64,000 bases of DNA from Laspinema palackyanum D2a (GTDB lineage Bacteria; Cyanobacteriota; Cyanobacteriia; Cyanobacteriales; Laspinemataceae). Location of the stretch: assembly GCA_025370845.1 (NCBI GenBank), contig JAMXFF010000027.1:43992-107991 (forward strand), written 5' to 3'. Of the stretch, positions 14,753 through 23,026 are shown piece by piece (the first letter of the stretch is position 1; every line of letters starts with the position of its first letter). The notes below the pieces were generated by a model. It was given only the letters and a program-made list of their open reading frames with translations. It had not been told where the DNA came from and ran no database searches. The position numbers were made by a program, and so were the translations under genes.

Positions 14753-17425
14753 GTGACAATTGAGCGGATCACCCAAGGAATTCGCGAGGCAACTGGCGAT
14801 CGCTTTTTGCTCTTGTATGGAGCAAATACGAGTGATTCTTTTTGTAGTGAGGATTTGATTTTACAAGACATCGAACAAGTATTGCATCGCTATCTCCAAG
14901 CTCAAGGATATCAGAGAATTGCCTTTTATTCCGGCAATCGAAAACTGTATTTTCTGGATACAGACTCTCGCGATCGCGCCTTGTTACGCCCTCCGATTCC
15001 CTCTCCGGTTCAGGGTCAATCTGAAATCAAGGTTACCCCCGGTCCTTTGGGACGAAAAAAGCGATTTATCGGCAAAAAAGACGCCCAGAAAACCCCAGAA
15101 ACTCCCCCCAATCTTCACCCATCCCCCTCCACAACTCGTCCCCAACGAATGCAAGACCGGGATGTGCTGCCGTTGTTGCAAAATTTTATGGAAGATACTC
15201 GCCAATCCTCGGCGATCGTCTTTGCAAATCCCGAAGATCTGCGGCGATTTGAGCTACTGCGGCAACTGGATGGTGCAATTGTGGAATGGTCGCGGTTATT
15301 GCCGACGAATCGCAATTTATGTGTGTTTATTTTCCATCAAGATACTTATTCCGAACTGCAATCCTTTTGCCAGCAAATTGGACTGACGTTTTTGAGTAAT
15401 CTCTTACTAAACAGGGAACGTTCTCACAATCTAGTCAACATTTGTAATGTTGGAACTCCCCCTGCCTCAGAAATCGGCAATTTAATCCAGCGTTTTCGAT
15501 TACAACATCAACGACCCATTGCCTGGAATGATTTGCAGCAATTAACCACTGCTTTAGCCCAAGAATCTAAACCGCTAAAATATTGGCATGAGCGGTTTTT
15601 ATCCAGTTCAAAATTTTCCTTAAAACAGGCAGAATACGAAAAATGGACGCAGACCATACCCTTACCGACAGCGCCAGAATTGACAGAAAAACTTCGGAAA
15701 CAGGTGATTGGACATTCCGAGGCAGTCGCCACCCTAGTTAAATTAGTTCGGGGCAAAATCGCCGCCCAAAAAAGTCCTAAACCCTTGGTCATTTTGTTAC
15801 CCGGACCCACAGGAACAGGCAAAACGGAACTGAGTAAAGCCCTCGCCTCAGCCCTCGGAACCCCCTTGGAACGGTGTGATATGGGGGAATATGGAGAAGA
15901 ACATAAAGTCTCCAATCTGTTTGGTAGTCCCCTAGGATATGTCGGTTCAGAACAGGGGGGATGGTTACCCAATGCTTTGCGACAGAATCAGCAACGGTGC
16001 ATTTTGTTGTTTGATGAAATTGAAAAAGCGCATAGTTCTATCTGGCGGCAACTGTTAGCCTTTTTTGATGAAGGGCGCGCTAGTGATGTGAATGGGACGG
16101 TGATTTCTCCGAAAGATACGATTTGTTTGTTGACCACCAATTTAGCCAGTGAAGCGATTAGCGAAGCGCCGAATCGGTCCAAAGAAATTTTACAAAAAAC
16201 TGGCTACCTCCCCCCAGAATTTATCGGTCGGATTGATAAAGTGATTCCCCTCAGTTGCTTGGAACTGGCGGAACAAACTGAGATGATTTTCCGATTGCTG
16301 AAACGATTTGCTCAGGAGCGATATAATATTGATGTGGTTGTTGATGCGCCTGGATTAACTGCTTTAGTCCGGGCCACTTATGAACCGTCGCAAAACTATG
16401 GAGGACGGGGAGTAAATGAAGCAATTTCCGACCTATTTACGGATGATTTAATTGAGTTACAAACCCAGAACATTGACCGGGCAACATTGAGCCTAGAAGG
16501 GGAAAAAATGCAGATTGTTCCGGGCAATGGCGAACAACTGGAGTTAGATTTTGCTGCCATTGCTGCCGGTTCTGGACGACGAAATCAAGCCAGCTTAGAC
16601 GGGTTACTCCAACAACTGGATGCGATGATTGGGTTAAGTTCTGTCAAAGCAGCGATGCATGAATTAGTTGCCAGTGAACAGGCAAAACAACGATTGCGAC
16701 AAGCGGGATATGAAACCGGCGATCGCATCACGCGCCATCTGGTATTTTTAGGCAATCCTGGAACTGGAAAAACCACGGTTGCGGAACTGGTGGGGGCAAT
16801 TTTTAAAGCCTTGGGAATCCTCAAAAAAGGCCAACTGATTAAAGTGGATAAACCTCGGGATTCATTGGTGGCTGAATATGTGGGACAAACCGCCCCAAAA
16901 ACCCGGGCAAAAGTCGAAGAAGCCCTAGATGGAATTTTGTTTATTGATGAAGCTTATGCACTGGCATCATCCCGGGGTGGGGGACAGGATTATGGTCAAG
17001 AAGCGGTAGATACCCTCGTCCCCATGCTCGAAAATTATCGCGATCGCCTGGTGGTGATTTTTGCCGGTTATACCCAACCCATGCAAGCCTTTTTAGCCAC
17101 CAATCCGGGTCTCCAGTCCCGCATCGCCAAAACCATCGAATTTCCCGACTATACTGGGGAGGAAATGCTGGAAATTTTCCTCTCTTATTGCAGGAATTCT
17201 AAACCCCATTACCATTGTCCTCCGGAGGTACAGCAAGCAGTATTAGAACGACTAAATTGGATGTACCAGAGGCGCGATCGCAACTTTGGCAATGGACGAG
17301 ATGTCCGCAATCTGTTTGAGGCAATGGTCCAATCACAACAGGTGCGCCTCATCCGCGACAACCTCGAAGGGGAAGCAATGATTACCTTTGCTAAACACGA
17401 TTTACCCCCATTCAACTTAGGCTAA
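14753..17425 (+). CDS. Multi-AAA ATPase: degenerate AAA + ClpB-like AAA + CbxX/SpoVK-like AAA
   Basis: An 890-aa cytosolic protein. Residues 310-600 form a ClpA/B D2-like module: P-loop GPTGTGKT (351-358), Walker B LLFDEIEK (D421, E422), arginine-finger region IGRIDKVIP and the small C-domain block NYGGRGVNEAISD. Residues 615-875 form a CbxX/CfxQ (SpoVK) AAA: LDAMIGLSSVKAAM, P-loop GNPGTGKTT (667-675), Walker B ILFIDEAYA (D732, E733) and FAGYTQPM. Residues 1-280 have AAA-like strand and helix order (RFLLLYGANTSD, SSAIVFANPEDL, NLCVFIFHQD) but no P-loop. The GTG start has AGGAGAGG 9 nt upstream. A coiled-coil gene follows. Remodelling of a protein complex is likely, but the substrate is unknown. 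Confidence 0.88.
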   Translation: MTIERITQGIREATGDRFLLLYGANTSDSFCSEDLILQDIEQVLHRYLQAQGYQRIAFYSGNRKLYFLDTDSRDRALLRPPIPSPVQGQSEIKVTPGPLGRKKRFIGKKDAQKTPETPPNLHPSPSTTRPQRMQDRDVLPLLQNFMEDTRQSSAIVFANPEDLRRFELLRQLDGAIVEWSRLLPTNRNLCVFIFHQDTYSELQSFCQQIGLTFLSNLLLNRERSHNLVNICNVGTPPASEIGNLIQRFRLQHQRPIAWNDLQQLTTALAQESKPLKYWHERFLSSSKFSLKQAEYEKWTQTIPLPTAPELTEKLRKQVIGHSEAVATLVKLVRGKIAAQKSPKPLVILLPGPTGTGKTELSKALASALGTPLERCDMGEYGEEHKVSNLFGSPLGYVGSEQGGWLPNALRQNQQRCILLFDEIEKAHSSIWRQLLAFFDEGRASDVNGTVISPKDTICLLTTNLASEAISEAPNRSKEILQKTGYLPPEFIGRIDKVIPLSCLELAEQTEMIFRLLKRFAQERYNIDVVVDAPGLTALVRATYEPSQNYGGRGVNEAISDLFTDDLIELQTQNIDRATLSLEGEKMQIVPGNGEQLELDFAAIAAGSGRRNQASLDGLLQQLDAMIGLSSVKAAMHELVASEQAKQRLRQAGYETGDRITRHLVFLGNPGTGKTTVAELVGAIFKALGILKKGQLIKVDKPRDSLVAEYVGQTAPKTRAKVEEALDGILFIDEAYALASSRGGGQDYGQEAVDTLVPMLENYRDRLVVIFAGYTQPMQAFLATNPGLQSRIAKTIEFPDYTGEEMLEIFLSYCRNSKPHYHCPPEVQQAVLERLNWMYQRRDRNFGNGRDVRNLFEAMVQSQQVRLIRDNLEGEAMITFAKHDLPPFNLG

Positions 17426-17435
17426 ATTAAATCAA

Positions 17436-17464
17436 TTGCCAAAAAGATTTAGACTTGCTATAGA
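17436..17464 (+). promoter_or_regulatory. Candidate sigma-70 promoter for the coiled-coil gene
   Basis: TTGCCA (17436-17441), a 17-bp spacer and TATAGA (17459-17464), 77 bp upstream of the ATG at 17542. The second gene may have its own promoter besides read-through from the AAA gene. Confidence 0.4.
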
Positions 17465-17541
17465 ATGCCGTTTAGGCCAACATAGAAGAGTTGCTAGGGA
17501 ATTCTTCTCGTTAATATCAGGATAAATAACCGGAGATCCAA

Positions 17542-19053
17542 ATGAGTGGTAGAAAAGAACGATATGTGAGTATTAGTGAAGCCGACTTACGGCGATTACA
17601 GGAACAGGATAGCCGACTGCGATCGGTGCAACAAGACTTACCCGATCGCCTGAATCGGATGCGCGCAGAGGCGAATCGAGAAATGCAGCAACGCCTCCTT
17701 CCCTTAGAACACCGTGCGAAACAGCAGGAACAAGAGGCGCAACGCCTGCGGAGTAACTTAGGGGACCTGGAACGTGAGACACAAGCGCGATTGCGAATAC
17801 AGCGCCAAGACTTTCAGCAAGCAGTCCGAGAATCTGAAGTGCGACAACAACAGGCACTCCTTCAAGAAGGCGATCGGCTCACTTCCGCCATGCGCGCCGG
17901 TTTTGAAAAACAGCGCACTGAATATCTTCGCATTACTGCCGACCAACGTCAAGAATATCTCGCCCTGAATCAACACCTAGAGCAGAAATTCTCCGAACTC
18001 TTGGAGGAAGAACGGCAAGCGCGGGAAACGGGACAACGGATGCTCCAACAGCAAATTGACCGGGTATTTGACACCCTTGAACAGGAAAGACAAAATAAAG
18101 CAAAATTGGCCCAAGAACTGCTCACCGATGTGGAACAAATCTGGCAGCAAATCGACCGCGATTACCAACACCAGCGCTTTGCTCCGAATCAACTTGCTGA
18201 CTTACGGCGCAATTTAGAGTTGGCAAAACAAAACTTAGCTGCTGGGGTTTTTGAAGCGGCGATCGCCACCTCCCAAGACACCTATCTCAAACTCGCCGAT
18301 TTGCGCCTGGAACTCGAACAAAAAGAACAAGAATGGTTACTTTATTATACCGCAACATTAGAAGATTTGCGAGCCCTAATCACCGAAGTGCAAGCTCATC
18401 GTCAGATTGAAATTGAACTCGGAGAAGCCGGGGGCGAAGTCGAAACCTTTCAGAAAGAAGTTGATTATTGGACTGATGGACGGTTAACGGCTTATCAGCA
18501 AAAGCTAGAACAGTTTCAACAACAACTCACCGCAGGGGAATCCACCCTAACCACGGAACAAATCCAGGAATTAGGCCAACAAATCGAAGCCCTCCGTCCG
18601 GAACTAGCCGACATTGCCAACCAAGCCAAAATGCAAGTGATTCTCTCCCAAATGCGGGCAGAAATTGCCGATAATGTGGTAGAAATGCTGGAGTCTTACG
18701 GCTATCAACTCGCAGACCCCAAGGCGGATGCCAGCTACGAAGGTGCAGACTATCGGAATGCTTATGTCGTCAAAGTCAAAAATATTGCCGGGGAAGAAGT
18801 GGTCACCGTGATTACGCCGGAAAAAGAATTAGGAGCGAATAATATTTCTATCAATGCCTTCAGCGATCGCTTATTAGATGAAGAACAACTCCGGCAACGA
18901 GCCGAGGGGATTTTCAACGCCCTCCATGAGGAATCAGGATTAGAATTGCAAGGCCAAACCCAATGCTATGAACAACCCCAAGCAGAATATCAGGATATTG
19001 AACAAGTAAAACACCGTCAAAATACACAGGAACAACCGTCGAGAAGGTATTGA
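17542..19053 (+). CDS. Large coiled-coil protein, partner candidate of the multi-AAA ATPase
   Basis: A 503-aa, Gln/Glu/Arg-rich protein, mostly long coiled coil (about residues 10-350, heptad-like stretches such as LEQKFSELLEEERQARETGQ). It has no signal peptide or membrane segment. Residues about 365-470 look globular (NVVEMLESYGYQLADPKAD, VVTVITPEKELGANNISINA, then ALHEESGLELQGQ), and a disordered Gln-rich tail follows. The family is not recognised. It lies 116 bp after the AAA gene on the same strand with an apparent extra promoter. The pairing suggests that the coiled coil is a substrate, scaffold or adaptor of the ATPase. Confidence 0.8.
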   Translation: MSGRKERYVSISEADLRRLQEQDSRLRSVQQDLPDRLNRMRAEANREMQQRLLPLEHRAKQQEQEAQRLRSNLGDLERETQARLRIQRQDFQQAVRESEVRQQQALLQEGDRLTSAMRAGFEKQRTEYLRITADQRQEYLALNQHLEQKFSELLEEERQARETGQRMLQQQIDRVFDTLEQERQNKAKLAQELLTDVEQIWQQIDRDYQHQRFAPNQLADLRRNLELAKQNLAAGVFEAAIATSQDTYLKLADLRLELEQKEQEWLLYYTATLEDLRALITEVQAHRQIEIELGEAGGEVETFQKEVDYWTDGRLTAYQQKLEQFQQQLTAGESTLTTEQIQELGQQIEALRPELADIANQAKMQVILSQMRAEIADNVVEMLESYGYQLADPKADASYEGADYRNAYVVKVKNIAGEEVVTVITPEKELGANNISINAFSDRLLDEEQLRQRAEGIFNALHEESGLELQGQTQCYEQPQAEYQDIEQVKHRQNTQEQPSRRY

Positions 19054-19101
19054 AAGTTGGCTGGATAGGTGGGGATGTTGGTTTGTTCATAGCAAGCGCT
19101 T

Positions 19102-19251
19102 AGAAACCGGGTTTCTGAGTTAAATTTAGGCAGGCATACCTTCATTATGTCAGAAACCCGGTTTCTGGGTTAAGTTGCAGGGGTTGAGAAACAGAGTTTC
19201 TTTCCTCAATCTTGGTGAGGAAAGAAACTCTGGCGCAGAAACCCTGTTTCT
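19102..19251. repeat. Cluster of four 15-bp AGAAAC..GTTTCT palindromes
   Basis: AGAAACCGGGTTTCT (19102), AGAAACCCGGTTTCT (19152), AGAAACAGAGTTTCT (19187) and AGAAACCCTGTTTCT (19237) fill the gap between the coiled-coil gene and the next, convergent gene. Confidence 0.85.
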
Positions 19252-19257
19252 TATCTT

Positions 19258-19809
19258 CTAAGAATTGGAGGGTTCTAACCGAATCTCACCGGCGTTGGTG
19301 GATGTGCGATAGACCCAGGTTTGGTCTTCGTGAGCGATGACGACTCGCCAGCCTTCTACTAGCATTTCCACACAACCTTCGTTGGGGTCGGGGAGTCCTA
19401 AGCAATTATTGGGCCAGGTTTTGCGTTCTTCTTGCTGGATCTCTAGTTGGTTTTTCGGGAGGTGCGATCGCGCGGAGGCTTCTTCCATCACTGCCTCGAA
19501 TACTTCGGGTGGCAGGTTCCCGCTATAGATATATTGATCCTCTAACCGAATCTCTTCGGCTTCTAAGGAGGTTCGATATACCCACTTGTGTCCGTTCTCT
19601 TGATTTTCGATGACGACTCGCCATCCTTCTACTTTGGCGAGGCTGCATAATTCGTCGGGTTCGGCGATGCCGAGGCAGCCATTCGGCCAAGTGTGCTTTT
19701 CAGCTTGGACGATTTCGAGTTGGTAGGGGGAAATTCCTGTTTGTTCTGAGGCGGCTTCTTTGACCGCTGTTTTTACGGAATCAGTTAATGTTATAAGGGT
19801 TTGGCTCAT
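19258..19809 (-). CDS. Duplicated WP...CLG / VEGWRVV repeat protein
   Basis: A 183-aa protein with no signal peptide. Two copies of a domain of about 60 residues are obvious: LEIVQAEKHTWPNGCLGI...VEGWRVVIEN...WVYRTSLEAEEIRLE (about 31-90) and LEIQQEERKTWPNNCLGL...VEGWRVVIAH...WVYRTSTNAGEIRLE (about 121-178). Each has conserved WP, two Cys and GWRVV. I recognise this as a recurring cyanobacterial domain of unknown function. Each copy is preceded by a short helix (VKTAVKEAASEQTG, FEAVMEEASARSH). It is monocistronic. Confidence 0.75.
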   Translation of the reverse strand: MSQTLITLTDSVKTAVKEAASEQTGISPYQLEIVQAEKHTWPNGCLGIAEPDELCSLAKVEGWRVVIENQENGHKWVYRTSLEAEEIRLEDQYIYSGNLPPEVFEAVMEEASARSHLPKNQLEIQQEERKTWPNNCLGLPDPNEGCVEMLVEGWRVVIAHEDQTWVYRTSTNAGEIRLEPSNS

Positions 19810-20020
19810 GGTTAACCTCTGATGAATTGGAATCTTTGTATTCGATAGCCTCTGATCCCCATGTTAGAAGTGATTTTTGAAAAACTTGTGACATTTCGGA
19901 AGGATTCGGCTTTTTTATGCCTTTAGGTATAGGTCAGCTTCCCTAGGTTGGGCTAATTTATACTCCCCTAGAAATCAGAAAAAGCCCCACTTTTTGAGGG
20001 GATTGGATTTTTCCTAATTA

Positions 20021-20051
20021 AAAAGCCGAGGGTTTTTCTCCTCGGCTTTTT
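20021..20051. terminator. Strong rho-independent terminator
   Basis: Perfect stem AAAAGCCGAG / CTCGGCTTTT with an AT-rich loop, U-rich on both strands. It lies in the 341-bp gap 19810-20150, downstream of the minus-strand DUF2949 gene. A weaker CCCC/GGGG hairpin precedes it near 19984-20001. Confidence 0.75.
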
Positions 20052-20150
20052 GGGAATTTATTTTTCTGTTCAATGAGACGTAAAACCACATAAAATCGGG
20101 TTCATTCATCCCTAAATCATCCTCCTTATGATTGCTTGAGGTCTACCTGT

Positions 20151-20378
20151 TCAGGTAGTGGTGGGGGTGGTTTCTTGCCAATCAAAGATGCGCTCTAGTT
20201 GGTCGATGGTGACAAATCCATACTGCCAGAGCACCATCGGTAAGGTGCTGTAGTCTAGCTCGCGACTATGTAGGCCAAAAGTTCCGCAAATCCGCTCGGC
20301 GAAGGCGATCGACGCGGTGGAAATGGCGAGTTCTTCTTGGAGAAATCGGATAAATTGAGAATAGGTTGCTGGGGCCAT
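20151..20378 (-). CDS. DUF2949 family protein
   Basis: A 75-aa cyanobacterial DUF2949 protein. The family pattern is plain: FIRFLQEELAISTASIAFAE at the start, then LPMVLWQYGFVTIDQLERIFDW. The ATG at 20378 is chosen because GGAGGTGAT lies 11 nt upstream; the frame extends to GTG 20390 but that would overlap the ribosome binding site. The LWQYG...L.Q...DW pattern resembles a small winged-helix-like fold, but no function is established. It is monocistronic with a strong terminator downstream (20021-20051). Confidence 0.85.
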   Translation of the reverse strand: MAPATYSQFIRFLQEELAISTASIAFAERICGTFGLHSRELDYSTLPMVLWQYGFVTIDQLERIFDWQETTPTTT

Positions 20379-20588
20379 AAGAACTATCACCTCCTCTGTT
20401 ATTCCTCCTAATTGTGGTTGGAAACTGTTAGAGATGGGTTAGCGGAGTAGCTACTTTGCCATCTGTCCATTCTGGGGTTCGATCGCCCATAAAACCTCAA
20501 CCCAGATTGCTGCAGATTTTATGACGACTTATTACTAATGCAGCATATCTAGCTGACAATGACATCCGAAAATTTACCGAATTCCAAT

Positions 20589-20614
20589 CATAAGGCGGCA
20601 TTTGCCGCCTTATG
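20589..20614. repeat. Perfect 26-bp hairpin
   Basis: Arms CATAAGGCGGCA / TGCCGCCTTATG (12 bp) with a 2-nt loop, about 110 bp beyond the guaA stop. No T-run follows. The remaining 20379-20722 holds nothing else defensible. Confidence 0.6.
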
Positions 20615-20722
20615 ACAGTCTGATTTTTGTCTGATTGGAGTTCTCTACATCAGGGGCAGACTCAACCGGGGTGGTCTCACCCTCTTAAAAACTCCGAACC
20701 GCATAACTCAGCTTTAAGTAGT

Positions 20723-22357
20723 TTATTCCCACTCGATAGTTCCAGGCGGTTTGGAGGTGATGTCATAAACCACCCGATTCACCCCGCGCACTTCATTGAC
20801 AATGCGGTTAGAAATCGTTTCCAACAAGTCGTAAGGAACCCGCGACCAATCTGCGGTCATGCCATCTTCACTGGACACCAAGCGCAACACGATGGGATAA
20901 GCATAAGTCCGTTGGTCCCCCATGACTCCCACACTGCGGATGGGTAACAAGACGGCAAACGCTTGCCAAAAATCATGGTAGAGTCCCTGGCGATTAATTT
21001 CCTGGCGTACCACATAGTCGGCATCCCGCAGGATATCTAATCGTTCTGCAGTGACTTCCCCGAGGATGCGAATCGCTAATCCAGGACCGGGGAAGGGATG
21101 ACGTTGGACGATTTCCTCGGGTAATCCAATCGATCGCCCGACTTTGCGGACTTCATCTTTAAACAGTTTCCGCAGGGGTTCCACCAATTTAAAACAGAGG
21201 TCATCCGGTAACCCGCCAACATTGTGATGACTCTTGATTTTCACCGCCACCCGTTGACCCGGTTGGGAGGGAATGTTGGTATCTGCGGATTCAATCACAT
21301 CGGGGTAGAGGGTACCTTGGGCCAGAAAATCAAAGGGTCCCAGACGTTTGGATTCTTCTTCAAACACCCGGATGAACTCATGTCCAATCCGTTTGCGCTT
21401 TTCTTCTGGGTCGGTAATCCCGTCAATTTGAGCTAAGAAGCGATCGCGAGCATTGACGTAGGCAACGGGAATATGAAACTGCTCTTGAAACAGCTTGACC
21501 AACCGTTCCGGTTCATATTTCCGCATGAACCCTTGATCAATGAACATACAGGTGAGTTTGTCCCCGATCGCCTTGTGCAACAGGAACGCCAAGGTGGAGG
21601 AATCCACCCCACCGGATAAGGCCAATAATACCCGACGGTCCCCAACTTGAGCCCGAATTTCTTTAATCGATTCTTCGACAAAAGTGGCCGTTGTCCAGGT
21701 GGGTTGACATTCGCAAATATGATAGACAAAATTGCGAATCAGGGGCATTCCCCCCTCGGAATGGACCACTTCCGGATGAAACTGCACGCCATATAATTGC
21801 TTCTCGTGGTTGGCAATGGCGGCACAGTCTGTATTCTTAGTATGGGCCAGTCGTTCAAATCCTTCGGGCATCCGCAGTACCGAGTCACCATGACTCATCC
21901 ACATGGTGGAACCTTCTTCCACGTTGGTGAGTAAATCCGTGGGGTCGTCAATGTACAAGGATGCTTTACCATATTCTGCCCGTTCTGCCGGTGCCACATG
22001 GCCCCCAAGCTGCTGGACCATCAGTTGCATTCCATAGCAGACTCCGAGGATGGGGATACCCAAATGCCAAATTTCTGGGTCACATACGGGAGCCCCTTCA
22101 TCGTAAACGGAATTAGGCCCCCCGGATAAGATTATCCCTTTGGGATTGAGTTTTCGTAAAGTTGCGGCGTCAGTGCGATGGGAGAGAACCTCAGAATAAA
22201 CCTGGGTTTCCCGAATCCGACGGGCAATTAGTTCGGAATACTGAGAGCCAAAGTCTAAAATCAGAATGGTCTCGCGGTCAATCACGGGGCGATCGCGTTG
22301 GTCTTCGACAGATTCACTAATTGGACTTTGTGGAGTTGGAGTTTGAGTAGTCGTCAC
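20723..22357 (-). CDS. guaA: GMP synthase (glutamine-hydrolysing)
   Basis: A 544-aa enzyme converting XMP, glutamine and ATP to GMP, the last step of guanylate synthesis. The class I amidotransferase domain is at about 28-220, with the catalytic Cys in [16 protein letters not shown] and His/Glu in [12 protein letters not shown]. The ATP pyrophosphatase P-loop is [16 protein letters not shown] (about 245-260), and the C-terminal dimerisation domain ends [18 protein letters not shown]. The extra N-terminal residues ([19 protein letters not shown]) are usual in cyanobacteria. It is full length and monocistronic. Confidence 0.97.
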   Translation of the reverse strand: MTTTQTPTPQSPISESVEDQRDRPVIDRETILILDFGSQYSELIARRIRETQVYSEVLSHRTDAATLRKLNPKGIILSGGPNSVYDEGAPVCDPEIWHLGIPILGVCYGMQLMVQQLGGHVAPAERAEYGKASLYIDDPTDLLTNVEEGSTMWMSHGDSVLRMPEGFERLAHTKNTDCAAIANHEKQLYGVQFHPEVVHSEGGMPLIRNFVYHICECQPTWTTATFVEESIKEIRAQVGDRRVLLALSGGVDSSTLAFLLHKAIGDKLTCMFIDQGFMRKYEPERLVKLFQEQFHIPVAYVNARDRFLAQIDGITDPEEKRKRIGHEFIRVFEEESKRLGPFDFLAQGTLYPDVIESADTNIPSQPGQRVAVKIKSHHNVGGLPDDLCFKLVEPLRKLFKDEVRKVGRSIGLPEEIVQRHPFPGPGLAIRILGEVTAERLDILRDADYVVRQEINRQGLYHDFWQAFAVLLPIRSVGVMGDQRTYAYPIVLRLVSSEDGMTADWSRVPYDLLETISNRIVNEVRGVNRVVYDITSKPPGTIEWE

Positions 22358-22579
22358 GGGTCAATCCTAATGGGTTGGGTGTTAGGCGGAAAATTGATGA
22401 ACTCAGGACTTACACACAAGAAAGCAAAATTCTAACGATTGGGTCATCCCCTTAAAAATATCCTCGGGTGGTAAGTCCTGGAATTGGAGGGTTAAGATTA
22501 ATTTTACATCGTCTATTTGCTTTTTTTTTATTGAGAAATTTACGATCCGGTGGCGGTTTAAATTACCGTCGGTGGATCG

Positions 22580-22665
22580 GGTTGTCCCGGTGTGGGGATG
22601 TTGGTCGGTTGTCCCGGTGTGGGGATGTTGGTTGGTTGTCCCGGTGTGGGGATGTTGGTTGGTTG
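22580..22665. repeat. Three tandem 27-bp repeats
   Basis: GGTTGTCCCGGTGTGGGGAT then GTTGGT(C/T), repeated at 22580, 22607 and 22634, with a partial fourth. The units are contiguous with no spacers. An open frame across them (Gln-His-Pro-His-Thr-Gly repeats on minus) is a by-product. Confidence 0.85.
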
Positions 22666-22671
22666 CGGGAT

Positions 22672-22994
22672 CCGGCGGGGGTTCAAACCCCCGCCTCATA
22701 GCTAAAGTCGGTTAAAAACCGACTGCAACCTGGGCTTTTCTGTCCCGCATCTTAGTCAGATTTATCTGACATCTTGCACTATTCTCAACACCTATAGGGG
22801 ATCAATCAAGCGCCTAATAGCTAAAGTCGTCTAAAGACGACTGCAAGTCTTATGCCGTGGTGTTTTTAGTCGGTTTTAACCGACTTTAGCTGTTAGGCGG
22901 GGGTTTGAACCCCCGCCGGTTGTTGCAACAGTGCAAGATCTCAGATTTATCCGACGTAGAGGCGATTCGCGAACCGCCTCTACAGGCCGCCAAT
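22672..22994. repeat. Composite palindromic repeat, second locus
   Basis: The same element family as 9831-10230. GGCGGGGGTT/AACCCCCGCC palindromes flank TAGCTAAAGTCG arms, and an inverted full-length copy lies at about 22811-22928, ending CCGGTTGTTGCAACA. With the tandem repeat it occupies most of the 669-bp gap between guaA and the DUF3352 gene. Confidence 0.8.
22956..22983. repeat. REP-like palindrome, copy 4
   Basis: GTAGAGGCGATTCGCGAA followed by CCGCCTCTAC; one arm mismatch (T to C). Confidence 0.8.
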
Positions 22995-23026
22995 CGTTTT
23001 AACCCCCGCCGGTTTATCGGTTTGGA

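Noticed and set aside
22580..22665. CRISPR array suggested by regularly repeated 27-bp units
   Set aside because: The units are directly adjacent with no unique spacers, so this is a plain tandem repeat.
22403..22699. Minus-strand open frame with Gln-His-Pro-His-Thr-Gly repeats
   Set aside because: It is produced by the 27-bp tandem repeat and has no start signal or family; treated as a by-product.
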